This document shows positions 22,701 to 32,377 of a DNA stretch of 64,000 nucleotides, piece after piece. The notes beneath the pieces were generated by a model. That model was not told the DNA's origin. It made no database searches and saw only the letters and a program-made list of their open reading frames with translations. The position numbers were made by a program, and so were the translations under genes. The DNA is taken from assembly GCA_020137815.1 (NCBI GenBank), contig CM035356.1, forward strand, positions 6,816,880 to 6,880,879. The letters run 5' to 3'. Positions within the stretch are counted from its first letter, which is position 1, and each line of letters begins with the position of its first letter. Source of the DNA: Hormiphora californensis (taxonomy: Eukaryota; Ctenophora; Tentaculata; Cydippida; Pleurobrachiidae).

Positions 22701-23371
22701 TTCACAAAACCCCTCCCTCCCCTCCCAAAACACCTCACAATACCCCTGCCCTCCGCCACAATAACTTGCAATACCCACTCAATACCCCTCCCCCCACCTC
22801 ACAATCCCCTACCCCCGCCGCAATACCTCACAATCCTCCTCCCAAAACACCTCACAATACCCCCTAAATACCTCACAATACTCGCCACAATACCTCACAA
22901 TCCCCCGCCTCAATACCTCACAACACCCCTCCTCAGTAATGGAGAGTTGTAGTGATGACCCGGTACCAACGGAGGCTAAACCTACCGATCCCCCCAAGAA
23001 AGTAACAACCAAACCACCGGTTCAGCCAACCGAAGCGCCAGTCAAACAGTAAGTGGAGCGACTTTAGCCTTAGAAAGTAATTTTGATATCTCCTTCTGGT
23101 GCTAATACACACAACAGGTATTGGGGAAATCTCACACATACTCGGGCAGATCTCGATTGAATGATTATTCTGAATGAGAACTGAATAAGACCTGCCTTTT
23201 CATCAATTCCCCTCCAACTTGACTCCCATTACCTGTTTTCATTTCAGTGTTACCAGTGGTGCCAAGATATTCTGGACGTGTGCGATAATCTCCCTGGCAG
23301 TTATATTCACAGCTGGAATACTGATTTATGTGAATAGAGCATCAACTCCTGCCTACCTACAAGTAGTATAG
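16728..23371 (+). CDS. LAMP-family lysosome-associated membrane glycoprotein, seven exons
   Basis: Exons at 16728-16773, 16928-17031, 20646-20786, 22196-22253, 22416-22589, 22937-23048 and 23248-23371 all have GT-AG borders and matching phases; they total 759 nt (252 aa). The protein starts with a signal peptide (MSLRTITWAGILGVLL). A single luminal LAMP-like domain follows with four cysteines (GATCLEI, GSCTTT, YYHCKS, MESCSDD), which fits two disulfides. Then come a P/T-rich stalk (PTEAKPTDPPKKVTTKPP), one membrane helix (IFWTCAIISLAVIFTAGILIYV) and a 12-residue cytosolic tail ending AYLQVV, a YXX-hydrophobic lysosomal sorting signal. NYTD-like and NQT sites could be glycosylated. Length fits single-domain LAMPs (LAMP5/UNC-46/CD68 type). 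Intron 2 (3.6 kb) contains a sense-strand LINE, and intron 3 contains a MITE and a LINE fragment. I assembled this by eye, but phase agreement at all six junctions is strong support. Confidence 0.85.
17160..17510 (+). pseudogene. C-terminal part of LINE ORF1
   Basis: The frame is open from about 17160 to the TAA at 17508-17510. It encodes a basic, polar stretch and then a helix (FLEMKLEVLKAEIQQSV) that corresponds in position to the C-terminal helix of ORF1 in the 11.8-kb element. The N-terminal zinc fingers are missing because of 5' truncation. As in the other LINE, its stop overlaps the LLNARS motif of ORF2. Confidence 0.7.
17462..20428 (+). CDS. LINE ORF2: endonuclease-reverse transcriptase, open but with an altered RT motif
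   Basis: About 988 codons without a stop. EN motifs: LLNARSF, GITETWW, GGGCALYIHD, VYRVGSN, LAGDFNLPLLKW, ISDHSMV. RT motifs: NYRPVAITSHISKTFERV, QHGFRKGRS, YLDFQKAFDRVD and SFADDTKLIQ. The normally invariant SGVPQGS block reads SSVIQGS, with G to S and P to I changes that would be expected to impair RT. No ATG precedes the EN core, and the frame is -1 relative to ORF1, the same arrangement as in the 13-16 kb element. The 5' truncation and altered motif argue that this copy is inactive despite its open frame. Confidence 0.88.
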   Translation: MGTSRNPAPVSNFRLLNARSFCPSAESTWKLEVVRDMVDEDATPVAFLGITETWWRCYMTEAQVQIPGYNLARCDRQGRVGGGCALYIHDSMAISDQIEYSDRDSNLTAVYIGSKHMVAAVVYRVGSNVEGFQRMMHRLQVFVDFHSQENTVPDIWLAGDFNLPLLKWEGGVPEFVDQPLYNTLRDFMDTNLLTQLVSSPTRGDNVLDLVFTNRPDYVLAVNCDDLGISDHSMVTCTLAFNCTERVERDLREKTGFAALSLLDMDFERANALFEEVDWDLLHLLCSEGCSDFLELIRLTVLQISTMCAPPKRVGKKWRDKKLRHLRSRRRKLNRRMVRASGKLKQRLEEKVDRITMDIKDHVKDLQQAREEKVAAAVKLNPKYFFTHAKSFSKVKSSVSPLAREDGSLTTDSREKADLLQRQYVKVFSNPADVDPEKAIENIPENNVEILDIEFFQEDIEKALKELKPNSAAPPGDIPAVILKSCCSRLAYPIWLLWKESFNTSTIPAAMKEQFICPIFKKGDRSLPENYRPVAITSHISKTFERVLRDHLTNFLERAELHCDRQHGFRKGRSTMTHLLAHIDRVLKQLTEGNEVDVLYLDFQKAFDRVDTRVLLKKLHRYGVRGKLLAWIKEFLINRKQTVLVDGEQSFWELVVSSVIQGSVLGPVLFIFYVLDLKECLSSADSMSFADDTKLIQAIQTLLDQVELQEDIKNVSQWSSNNNMRLHEKKFQLMIYPLGKSQLLRELPFTSETLSYVTEAGTTVEPEQHVKDLGVWLSADGTWTYHINDIVRRANRIAGWILSVFRCRSQEVLLTLYKALVRPILEYCCLVWSPSKVADIQALENVQRAFLRKIYGMNELTYWERLETLKIMSLQRRRQRYELIHVWKIYHGLVPNCVGMEFQTGRLGIQVKTQKYPYWADRRRATQLFNSFSYRAPQLWNKLPREVTLCETLAGFKASLGSFMKEYKDRPPVRGYPTVPNDFSQAAKS
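20799..20907. mobile_element. 109-bp palindromic MITE (CAGGAACCGACCGA family), copy 1
   Basis: It matches the complete copy at 58091-58199. Terminal repeats are CAGAAACCAACCGAATCAGG on one side and GTTTCGGTCGATTCCTG on the other, with the internal block TGGTTATCAGCCAATC (seen here on the opposite strand) and CACGTGAC. It lies just inside LAMP intron 3. Confidence 0.75.
21070..22153 (+). mobile_element. 5'-truncated LINE fragment with (ATT)n tail
   Basis: The 218-codon frame at 21148-21804 encodes only the region C-terminal to the RT: a DHNLGLERQVNNVRKQC start, SRIDYSNILYCGLP, and the terminal VWNELPLELRS ... FKTRLKTHLF signature of CR1/Jockey-group ORF2. A 3' UTR and a TAT/ATT repeat tail (22128-22153) follow. 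It sits in LAMP intron 3, in the sense direction. Sequence class differs from both longer LINEs. Confidence 0.85.
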
Positions 23372-23391
23372 CAGCTTGGAACGCAGCTGGG

Positions 23392-23525
23392 GTATTATTA
23401 GGACCTTATTTGGGCAATATTATGACCTTATTTGGGCAACATTAGGACCTTATTTGGGCAATATTAGGACCTTATTTGGGCAATATTAGGACCTTATTTG
23501 GGCAATATTAGGACCTTATTTGGGT
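23392..23525. repeat. 26-bp minisatellite (GGACCTTATTTGGGCAATATTA)
   Basis: About five head-to-tail copies of a 24-26-bp unit directly after the LAMP stop codon, so probably within its 3' UTR. Confidence 0.9.
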
Positions 23526-24931
23526 AGTGTGCTCCACAATCTACAGATCAGATGATAGCAAGGACTGATATTGATTATTGGTTGGCAGTGTTTACTGGTT
23601 TTACACATGGCCAATTATACGGGTAGTTATTTGCAGGCAACTTTTTGTTGTGGAGAGGGGATATATTTTATTTGTCATTTTTTGTTTTGTGCATTTAGAT
23701 TTAGAGCTGAGTATGTATTAATACTTTTTAGTTATGTTTTTTGATATTCTGCGGTATTTTCAAAGTGTCTTTGACTGATGGCCTCATCTGACCCTGTATT
23801 ATTAATACTGTGAATTTAAAAGTGTGTATTAGGGACTGGTTATGTTCTAACCCTTCTTTACATTTGTGTGTGTGGGACGCGGTAAGACAGGGTCGAACAA
23901 GGCGATCAGGGACAATATACACACTACTGCTTTTGTCTACAGCGTTATTATTTGACCGTGTTTATTAAATGCAACATCTCTGGAGGTGTTCAATCTCACT
24001 ATATTGTTTTATTTGCATGGATTTTACAATATTATCTTCTTAACCCTTGTTAGTTTGAAACAAAATCGTAGTTTTAATATTTCAGTGTTATTCGTATTTC
24101 GTTCTTTCGTTTATTCCCCCTATGATAGCAAGATGTAATTCGGTTGAATAGGGAGTAGGGACCGTACCGCCTTATAGTCTCTCTTTCTCTCTCTCTGTCT
24201 TTGTCTCGCATTTTATATTATTATAATATTTGCTTTTTCTTTGAATGATCACGTGAAACTTTGCGTCAATCCTACCTCCCTTTCTCTCTCTCCCTTTCTC
24301 TCTCTCCCTTTCTTGTGGCTGCCCCCGCCCCCTCCTTATATCTCTCTCCCTTTCACTCTCCCTCCTCTCTTTCTTTCTCTCTCTTTCTTGAAGCTGCCCC
24401 CCTCCCGGCTCCCACTATCTCCCTCCCTGGCCTCGTGGTGATTGCGAGATTACGAGAAATGATCAGAATAATTATTAAGTTTCTTAAAATTAAAGACTGT
24501 CTTCAAATATATATGCGAGCTTATCTATAGTGCTAGAATGGATAATGTGCACCCCCGCACCCCTCCCTCCCCCCCCCCCCCTTAGATCCACCCCTGGTAT
24601 AAATAGCTCTTTAACTTTCTCGCTCAGTTTTATTTAGCACCCCAGATATATGTAGTAGATTCGTCATTCGAGTGCTACTAGATGAACATTCCATTCATTT
24701 GTAGTCTGTAGATCTCCCAACTGAATATATCTGAAGCAAACTCGAGCACTATCTCCCATCGCAATGCAATCTCTTCCATAGAAGATGGTGCAGTAGAAGG
24801 TGTTAGAAAGAGTTTTTAGAATTCTTCTAACACCACTGCACCATCTTTCTCTCTCTCTCCCTGTACAGCAGATATCGCATGCCCTCTTGATTTGGCTTGA
24901 TCAACCCGCAACCACCTCCCCCAACAGAACA
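23526..24931. other. Intergenic region between LAMP and XRCC5
   Basis: It contains a copy of a dispersed motif (CTTCTTTACATTTG near 23850, shared with 38.87 kb and 62.93 kb) and CT-rich low complexity at 24270-24430. A hairpin (AGATGGTGCAGTAGAAGGTG with its near-complement) lies at about 24783-24847. The last 300 bp should hold the XRCC5 promoter and 5' UTR; I see no clear TATA box. Confidence 0.5.
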
Positions 24932-27900
24932 ATGTCAAAAAGTAAGATCGTGATAGTCCTGGATGTAACCTCCTCCGCCCTCTCCACCAACACTACCATT
25001 ATCCGGAACTTCCTCTTGGAGAGAATGTATAACACCCCAGATCACTCCTTCGCGGTGATCCTATCTGGGACTGAAAACAGCGATGTGTCCCTTCTGACTG
25101 GTGATAGAGGAGGAATGGAGAGGGTAACGATAACTCGAGGTCTCCTTCCTGCTAGTATTGATCTTGTAAAGGAGGTGGAGCAGTTGGAGCAAGTGCAGGG
25201 TGGTGCTCATAACCTCTACAATGCGGTAGGTACACTGTGTTCTCACCTAGTTAAAGTAACAATCTCACCTTGTTCTACCTAGTTAAAGTAATAATCTCTC
25301 CAACTCTCCCTAGTTAACGTAACAATCTCTCTCCTAGGTGTATGCGGCTGTCAGGTTATTCTACCAGGAACCTAAGAAGACACACCATCTTAGTGAGAAT
25401 ATCATCATAATTCTAACTGATGATGATGTTGTATTTGATGGTGATTACAAGACCTTGGCCTCCGAAATGAACCACATGAAACCCGTAATAACAGGGAAAA
25501 TAATTGGACCCGAGTTGGAGTGGGATGATCTGAGTTCGGGCTGTGAGAATTTGAGGGATTTCGCTGGTGCCCTCACATCATCAGTCTGTGTAACATCAGA
25601 TACAGGACTAGAAATAACGGGGGAGTACCAGAGTAAACAGACTAAACCGACAGCAACATTTAAAGGGTGTCTCGAGGTGGGTGATGGTGTGCAGATACCA
25701 GTACACATGGTCAGCAAGATTACCCCTGCTAAACATGGTTTGGGGCTGGGTTTGTGCGATGCTAATGGAGAGAAGGTGGTGAGAGAGAGGAGGTATCACC
25801 TGCCGGATGGAAAGGAGGTGGACCCTGATTGTATGAACAAGGGATATAAGTAAGTTGTTAATTCTCAAGTGTTTTTTGCTATTTCATTGATTGTGCTAAA
25901 TATGTTCCTAAATCCCTAAACTTGTCCCACATAAGACTGTCCACTTCGAAGGCCCGGTGCGGCTGCGTGAGGCACGATATTACAGTCAGAGCCTGACAAC
26001 TCCTAACTACCTAGGTACGGGTACCAAAAATCCACAAACCTGGCGCACCCATCCGACCGATAGTTGCCTTCTACAACAGCCCTCTCTCTGCCCTCCATAA
26101 AACCCTCTCCAACATCCTCAAACCTTTAACCTCTTCCTCCATCCGTCTCAAGGATTCTAACGCCTTTGTCCAACATCTCGCTACTACCAACACCCCTTCC
26201 TATCCCTACTATTTCTCTTTGGACGTGGTATCCCTCTACACCAACTGTGATATGCACACTGCCGTGGACACTGCCATCTCTCGCCTTGAGGAACAACCTG
26301 ACCTCCTACCTTCTCCTCTAACACCTCAAACCTTGCGGACCCTTCTCCTCTTCTGCCTTGATAATGCCTACTTTGAATTCGACGGGAAGTTCTACAAACA
26401 GACCTCTGGTGGAGTTATGGGATCACCCCTCACTGTAGCCCTAGCTGAAATCCGCACCTCCCAACTGGAACAACACGCCCTGGATACCTTCTCCGACCCC
26501 CTTCACTCTTACCGACACTTTGTAGACGATGGAATAGGAGAGCCGCCCGAGACGCCGATCACGCTACCGCCTTCCTACACCACATCAACTCCCTCTCTTC
26601 TGACCTCCAGTACACCATTGAACACCCCAAGGATGGCTACCTACCCTATCTTGATGTCCTCATCCACCCTGATCTTTCTACGTCTATCTACAGGAAACCT
26701 ACCCACACCAATCTCTACCTGAAACACAACTCCTCTACCCCAGCCTCTACTCGACGCTCCGTCATCCAGTCCCTCACCAGACGTGCCTACATTCTCTGCT
26801 CTCCTCAACATGTGGAACAGGAACTCAACACCGTCTACTCTATCTGCCTGGCTAATGGATTCCCTCCTCACGAGACAACCACCCTGATGGACTCTGTACG
26901 TGATAAACTACACAGGAAACCCACTATTGGTGACTTCGACCGTGAATGGAGAGACTCTCAACGCATCACCCACAGGATCTCTCTTCCTTATCATCCTGAC
27001 CTGGCCAACCCACTGAAGAGGATCCTCAACCGCTACAACATCGCTGTATCCTTCTCTTCTTCTTCTACCTCCATTAGGAACACCCTCACCCGTACCAAAT
27101 CCTCTACTCCCTCTTCTTCAACGTGCAACGTTATCTACCGTATTCCCTGTCTGGACTGTCCTGCTTCCTACATTGGCCAAACCAAACGACCTGTTCTTAC
27201 TCGCATCACGGAACACGAGCGCCATCACCGCCTTGATAACTCTACTGATTCCTATGGAAACATCAAATCCGCCCCTGCCCTACATGCCCTAAAATCTTCA
27301 CACACCATTGGCTGGAACAACACGGAAATCCTAACTACTGCTCCATCCTCTTCCCACTTGGATCTCCTAGAACATGCTGCCATTACCATCCTCAAACCTG
27401 AACTCAACCGTACCCTCAAGGGACCCGCCATCAATCCTCAGTGGAACTCCCTCCTTCCTCGGATCACCTCTTCCTTCCGTCCTAGACCCAGCAACATCTC
27501 CAAGTTCGGATCACCTACCGCTTCCTAGCTGCTCTCCTCCCTGGATCACTTACCTCTCTCCCCTCCCTGGATCACCTCTCCTTCCTAACCACATCTCCTC
27601 CCTCTGGATCACCTATCTCTTCTCCTCCCTTATAAGGACTACCACCCTCACTCTCATTATAGCTGAAGACGTGATACACAGTGATCTCGAAAGCTTCTGT
27701 CAATTTATTTGATTTAGTACCATTATATCGTTGTCTATCTTGTTAATACCTAGGTACGGGTGACTCAAAGACCACTTTCCTTTTATAGGTACGGTAAGGA
27801 TTTCATACCCATCTCAAAAGTAGATGCATCTCTAATGAAAAGGGAAACGGAGAAAGAGTTGAAATTGTTATGTACAACAAAGAGGAAGAATATTCGGCGA

Positions 27901-30900
27901 GAACAGATCAATACCACCAATGTATCGGTAAGTGGCTAACATCGTGGGTTAAGGGTACGCTAACCAAAAATTTTTTTCGAGTGCAGGGAAATCTCTCACC
28001 GTAGGGTTGTAGGCCATGCCAAGGAGACCTCAAATATGCAATTTGAGCTCTCAAGTCGAATTCATATTTTTGCTACAGCTGCTTGAAAAATGAACTGAAA
28101 ATAAGTTTTTGGCATCTTAAAAATACATTTGTAAAGATAGGATCATAAAAATTTGTGGATTTGAAGAGGACAAAGAGGTGAGTAGCCACAAAATTTTTTT
28201 TTGAAATCCGAGCTGATTTCCGGTCCTGAGATGGATTTCTTTTTTTTGACTTTAACGCCATATTTGGCCAAGTTCCGAAAATATGTGAAAGCTGTAAATT
28301 GGTCAAAAGTTGCGTCTAACGATTCTCTATATGGCCATAAATTTTGGGCGCGTCCTTATTTGAGATAAGCTGTACAGAGTTTTTTTTGTGAAAGCCGTCA
28401 TTTCAGAAATAAATAAATTCCCTGTATCTCAAAAACGACTGATCGTAGAGACCTGAGATTATGCTTAAACGATTCAGAAGGTCCGATTTTGGGGGGGTCT
28501 TCTGAGAGACATTTTGCTCCTACTTCAACCGTTTTTGCTGTAATTGTGAAAAACAAATTCTATGAAAAGGGCAAAAGCTAAACTCCAATATCCTGTAATT
28601 AGGGAATTTTAGCTAAGAAAGGACCGAAACTATGGAAAAGTGTGTAACAAGCTAATTCCTTCACTATTTGGTCCATATGGGTCCCTATAATCACCAAAAA
28701 CAAAATCACAAAAAATCCACGATGGCGAAGATGGGTTTTTGTTTTTCGCAATTACAGCAAAAACGGTTGAAGTAGGAGCAAAATGTCTCTCAGAAGACCC
28801 CCCCAAAATCGGACCTTCTGAATCGTTTAAGCATAGTCTCAGGTCTCTACGATCAGTCGTTTTTGAGATACAGGGAATTTATTTATTTCTGAAATGACGG
28901 CTTTCACAAAAAAAACTCTGTACAGCTTATCTCAAATAAGGACGCGCCCAAAATTTATGGCCATATAGAGAATCGTTAGACGCAACTTTTGACCAATTTA
29001 CAGCTTTCACATATTTTCGGAACTTGGCCAAATATGGCGTTAAAGTCAAAAAAAAGAAATCCATCTCAGGACCGGAAATCAGCTCGGATTTCAAAAAAAA
29101 AATTTGTGGCTACTCACCTCTTTGTCCTCTTCAAATCCACAAATTTTTATGATCCTATCTTTACAAATGTATTTTTAAGATGCCAAAAACTTATTTTCAG
29201 TTCATTTTTCAAGCAGCTGTAGCAAAAATATGAATTCGACTTGAGAGCTCAAATTGCATATTTGAGGTCTCCTTGGCATGGCCTACAACCCTACGGTGAG
29301 AGATTTCCCTGCACTCGAAAAAAATTTTTGGTTAGCGTACCCTTAACATATTGTATGTTGTAGTATTCAAGTGGCATGCCCCGCCCTAAGGCATGGAAGG
29401 AGTGGAAGGAGTGGATGGAGACAAGACACACCTAGGTGTCGTGTCCTCGAGCACTCTTTCTTAGTTTTAGAACAGTCTACATTGTAGGACCTTCTAGAAC
29501 TAATCTTCAACTACGGGATGATTGCCACTGGGTAATTATTGGGAATCAACCACTAGGAGAGGTGCCTTGTTCGAACCTCCCTCCCTGCGCCCCTCGAATT
29601 TTATAAAATAAAATAAAACGGGTTTGAACAAAACAATAGGAGAGCTGCATCCGACTCCCGCCTCATATTCAAAAGGATTTCTAAGGGTGGGGCATGAATG
29701 TACTCTTTGTAAAAGTAAAACTAGGGATTTATGAATAATTACTCATTGTTGTACGGGGTCTGAGCGTGTATACAAGTGTGGCTATTATTATTATTATTAT
29801 TATCAAAGATGCAGTAGTCATGTTGCATTATTCAACTTGGGTAGCATTGAAGTAGCCGTGATTAGTACTATCGTTATATCAATTATCCTTCTTTCATTCA
29901 ATCGTGTACGGGGGTCCCATTGTACGTCACACTGTTATAATAGTGCCCCAGGGCCCAGGCCCCTATACTCCATTTTTTTTCAACTGTTCACCCCCCAAAG
30001 TCGTGCGCGGAATTGTTTTGCGCGTCTATCACATGTTAACGTGTAGCGCGCGCCACGAAAATTCTAAATTTCACTGAAATTTCGATTTTGGGTGAACAGT
30101 TGAAAAAAAATGGACTTTACTATAGAGAATTTCTAAAACTCGTGGTCCTATTTATTTACCTGTTTATTTTCTACTCCACAGGTTCTAATGGCACCAGGGG
30201 ATGACACGATTAAAGGTCAGGGATTGGCTGCATTTGTTATTGCCCTCAAGGAGCTTGGTTTGGTGGCAATTTGCAGGTAATTGGTTAATACTAGTTATAG
30301 GTAATTAGTTAGGTTGATTAATACTTTAATAATGTATTTATTTAGGATAATTAATTAACATAATATATCACTTTTGAGTTTGTTCATTTCACTGCAGGAA
30401 TAAAGAACAACACAGCCTGTGACAGTGTAATAACACAATACCCACACACTGCACCATTAGTTGTTGTATTACACGTGTAAATGTAGAGTTGTTAGCAGCA
30501 GTTTACACACACACACTTGCCCCAATAACATAATTGTCTAACCCTAATCATATACAATATATATGTGCTATAACACCGGTGTGTATCTGTATATCGCGCC
30601 CCGCGCGGGGCGTGATATGCACGCATATCGGCTCCTTGCGGAGCAAGGAGACGATATGCAATATATCGCCCCGAACGTAGTGAGGGCGATATATTTGATA
30701 CACATAAGGTGTTATAGCATATAACGCCCACTGCAAGCAAGGAGAGAACAACACTAATCCCCTTTCAAGTTTTTCAACTCAATTTGACAAACTATTCAAC
30801 ATCATCAAAGTTTCACAGTTCAACAACAAATAATGACACGGCGAGAGAGAGGCAACACAACTCATGTCAATCCTTCACATATGTTCCCTTTTCAACTCCA

Positions 30901-32164
30901 GACATGTCTAGACATGTCTAGACACTCACACACACACAAGCGAACTATTGGGTGCTAATTAAATAGAGAGATATAACGATTACCAATGTCTCTCTTGTCT
31001 CTCTCTCTCTCTCTTGTCGCCATTCTGCCGCCCCTTGTTGTGTCAATCTCTCTTTCTCTTTGAAACAGTGTGTACACAACAGTACACACACACAAAAGAA
31101 AGAGTTTGCATACCTTTTTGGGTGAATTGTTGCGTGTAATAAATTGCACTTTTATAGCGGGCGTTATGAGATTTATCACTTCGGATTCAGTCATATCAGC
31201 CCGCTACCGCGCGGGTGTTATTTCTCAAAAAAATGCACAGTGGGCGTTATATTTGCCGTTGCAAGGCGCGGTGAGATATAATCCTGCATTTTCGGAACGT
31301 GTTCGTCTCACCATTGCGCGTCGCATGCTGTACCAAACCCGAGTGAACAAGCTAACAATAGTGCAATTACATGCGCGCGATGTACTATATCGCATGGAAG
31401 TTCACTATTGTTAGCTCGCTCACCCGGGCTAGCTCCTGCACCCGCGACGCGCAATGCCGAGACGAACACGCTCCGAAAAGAGAGCATAAGGGTCGATCAA
31501 TATAACCGCTCCTTATCTCCGTCACAGGTTGGTAAAGAAGGAAGGCTCCGACTCTCAACTGTTCTGCCTCCTCCCCGTCACCAAACCTCACACCGCCTTC
31601 TTCCACGTCTTCCAACTTCCCCTTACTGACGAGGTTAAAACACAACTCTACCCTCCCCTACCTTCCCCACCCTGCCTTCCCGAGGAGATGGAAGCAGTGG
31701 ATAAACTGATAGACGGCTTCATGGGAGCAGACAGTGGACCCAAGAGTGATCCTTCTATTAACCGGAGGTTTGAGTGTGTTGTAGCAAAGGCCGAGGAGAG
31801 GGAGTTTCCTGGGTTTGAGATAAAACGAGAACTGAAAATTGAAGAAGACCTAATTGAGCAGCTTGATAGGAACTTTGCTGTGGTGAAAGTTGAGGATAAT
31901 AAAAAGAGGACGGCTGAAGATTTGTTCAAAGTTGAAGCAAAGAAACCTAAGATTGAAGAAGAGGGTAAATCTCTGGACACCCTGCTAGGTGGTGAGGTGA
32001 GAGTGACCTCTCTAGCTCCTGTATCTGATTTCGCTATGGTCCGCAAAACATCGGGTGTAGAGGAGGCGTTTAGACAGATGTGCGAGGTTATTCGAGCCCA
32101 AATCGAGCACAACTGGACCCCACACCGGACCGTGTCTCCAATGTCTGCGGAGTGCGTCTATTGA
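24932..32164 (+). CDS. XRCC5: Ku80 (X-ray repair cross-complementing protein 5), five exons
   Basis: Exons at 24932-25225, 25338-25849, 27789-27927, 30182-30276 and 31528-32164 join in phase to 1677 nt (558 aa). The N-terminal vWA domain (KIVIVLDVTSSA ... IIIILTDDD, about residues 5-160) leads into the Ku beta-barrel; the most diagnostic stretch is GYKYGKDFIPISKVD. The bridge LALKEL-like helix (FVIALKELGLVAICR), the AVDKLIDGF element and an acidic linker follow. Ku80 pairs with Ku70 to encircle DNA ends in non-homologous end joining. The annotated frame stops at 32162-32164, well short of the usual length of about 730 aa. Ku80-like sequence continues in other frames to 32377, including a C-terminal ADLLDEL resembling the DNA-PKcs-binding motif. 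The locus is therefore either C-terminally damaged or carries assembly indels. Confidence 0.93.
26023..27746 (+). mobile_element. 5'-truncated Penelope-like element in XRCC5 intron 2
   Basis: The element begins inside the reverse transcriptase at PKIHKPGAPIRPIVAF and continues with YYFSLDVVSLYTN, GGVMGSPLTVALAE and YRHFVDDG. A single frameshift lies at about 26535-26560. The reading frame resumes at DHATAFLHHIN and runs to the stop at 27526-27528, ending in a GIY-YIG endonuclease (VIYRIPCLDCPASYIGQTKR, then the EH of the R...EH motif). A 3' UTR with repeated CTCCCTGGATCACC follows. Flanking 15-bp direct repeats TACCTAGGTACGGGT at 26008-26022 and 27747-27761 look like a target duplication. RT plus GIY-YIG is the defining Penelope architecture. 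The copy is dead (truncated and frameshifted). Confidence 0.9.
27948..29347. mobile_element. 1.4-kb foldback element in XRCC5 intron 3
   Basis: Arms at 27948-28556 and about 28739-29347 (609 bp each) are nearly identical inverted copies with outer ends GTTAAGGGTACGCTAACC, separated by about 180 bp. They give mirror-image 77-codon ORFs that differ at one residue; I do not regard these as genes. No target duplication is obvious. The near-identity of the arms suggests recent insertion or arm homogenisation. Confidence 0.9.
29470..29806 (+). mobile_element. Retroelement 3' end, possibly a tRNA-related SINE, with (TAT)n tail
   Basis: It ends in TACGGGGTCTGAGCGTGTATACAA (29752-29775) plus a TAT repeat. 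Essentially the same tail closes the LINE remnant at 36714-36760. Upstream, TTGTTCGAACCTCC (about 29569) resembles a pol III B box. A SINE borrowing the tail of its partner LINE would explain this, but a short LINE 3' fragment is equally possible. It lies in XRCC5 intron 3. Confidence 0.55.
29964..30124. mobile_element. 160-bp MITE with TTCAACTGTTCACCC terminal repeats
   Basis: The left end TATACTCC plus TTTTTTTTCAACTGTTCACC is mirrored by GGGTGAACAGTTG plus AAAAAAAATGGACTTTACTATA. The interior holds ACATGTTAACGTGT and GCGCGCGCC. It lies just upstream of XRCC5 exon 4. Related sequences occur at 16.55 kb, and a similar core occurs in the 39.12-kb MITE. Confidence 0.8.
30563..30720. mobile_element. 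158-bp MITE with nested hairpins
   Basis: GTGCTATAACACC plus TGTGTATC at the left pairs with GATACACA plus AAGGTGTTATAGCAT at the right. Inside are smaller palindromes (CGCCCCGCGCGGGGCG and CTCCTTGCGGAGCAAGGAG), so the whole could fold into a multi-branched structure. It lies in XRCC5 intron 4. Confidence 0.75.
31296..31480. repeat. Imperfect inverted repeat in XRCC5 intron 4
   Basis: TTTTCGGAACGTGTTCGTCTC near 31299 pairs imperfectly with GAGACGAACACGCTCCGAAAA near 31459, and the intervening GTTAGCTCG / CAAGCTAAC parts also pair. It ends about 45 bp before the exon 5 acceptor at 31527. It is probably a diverged MITE. Confidence 0.65.
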
Positions 32165-32377
32165 GTGTGGTCTAGTGGGGATTGTTTAACCCATTCCTCA
32201 GATCCCTGTCTCGTGAGGTGTGTGTGAGGTATGGTGTTGGACTTATAACGGAGGAAGGAATGCCCAGGATGTGGGGTGAGTGAGAGCGAGGGAAGGGTCT
32301 TCCTGGATAGTGGGGGAAGTGGCGTGAAGGAGGAGGAGGAACATGATAGTGACGCAGATTTGCTGGATGAGTTGTAG
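32165..32377 (+). pseudogene. Out-of-frame Ku80 C-terminal sequence
   Basis: Directly after the XRCC5 stop, the +1 frame relative to the annotated one first yields QCLRSASIECGLVG (from about 32140). A further shift at the GGGG near 32177 yields FNPFLRSLSREV and YGVGLITEEG, and a shift at the GGGG near 32273 yields a tail ending EEEEHDSDADLLDEL with TAG at 32375-32377. These match in order the Ku80 alpha-helical C-terminal domain and the extreme C-terminal DNA-PKcs-binding motif. Each change is equivalent to one extra base. I found no splice sites that would repair it. Confidence 0.7.

Noticed and set aside
28073-29222. Mirror-image 77-codon ORFs
   Set aside because: Identical because they are in the two arms of a foldback element; no domain, start context or other support.
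29565-29585. tRNA gene suggested by GTTCGAACC
   Set aside because: No A box, acceptor stem or cloverleaf could be built; kept only as a possible SINE B box.
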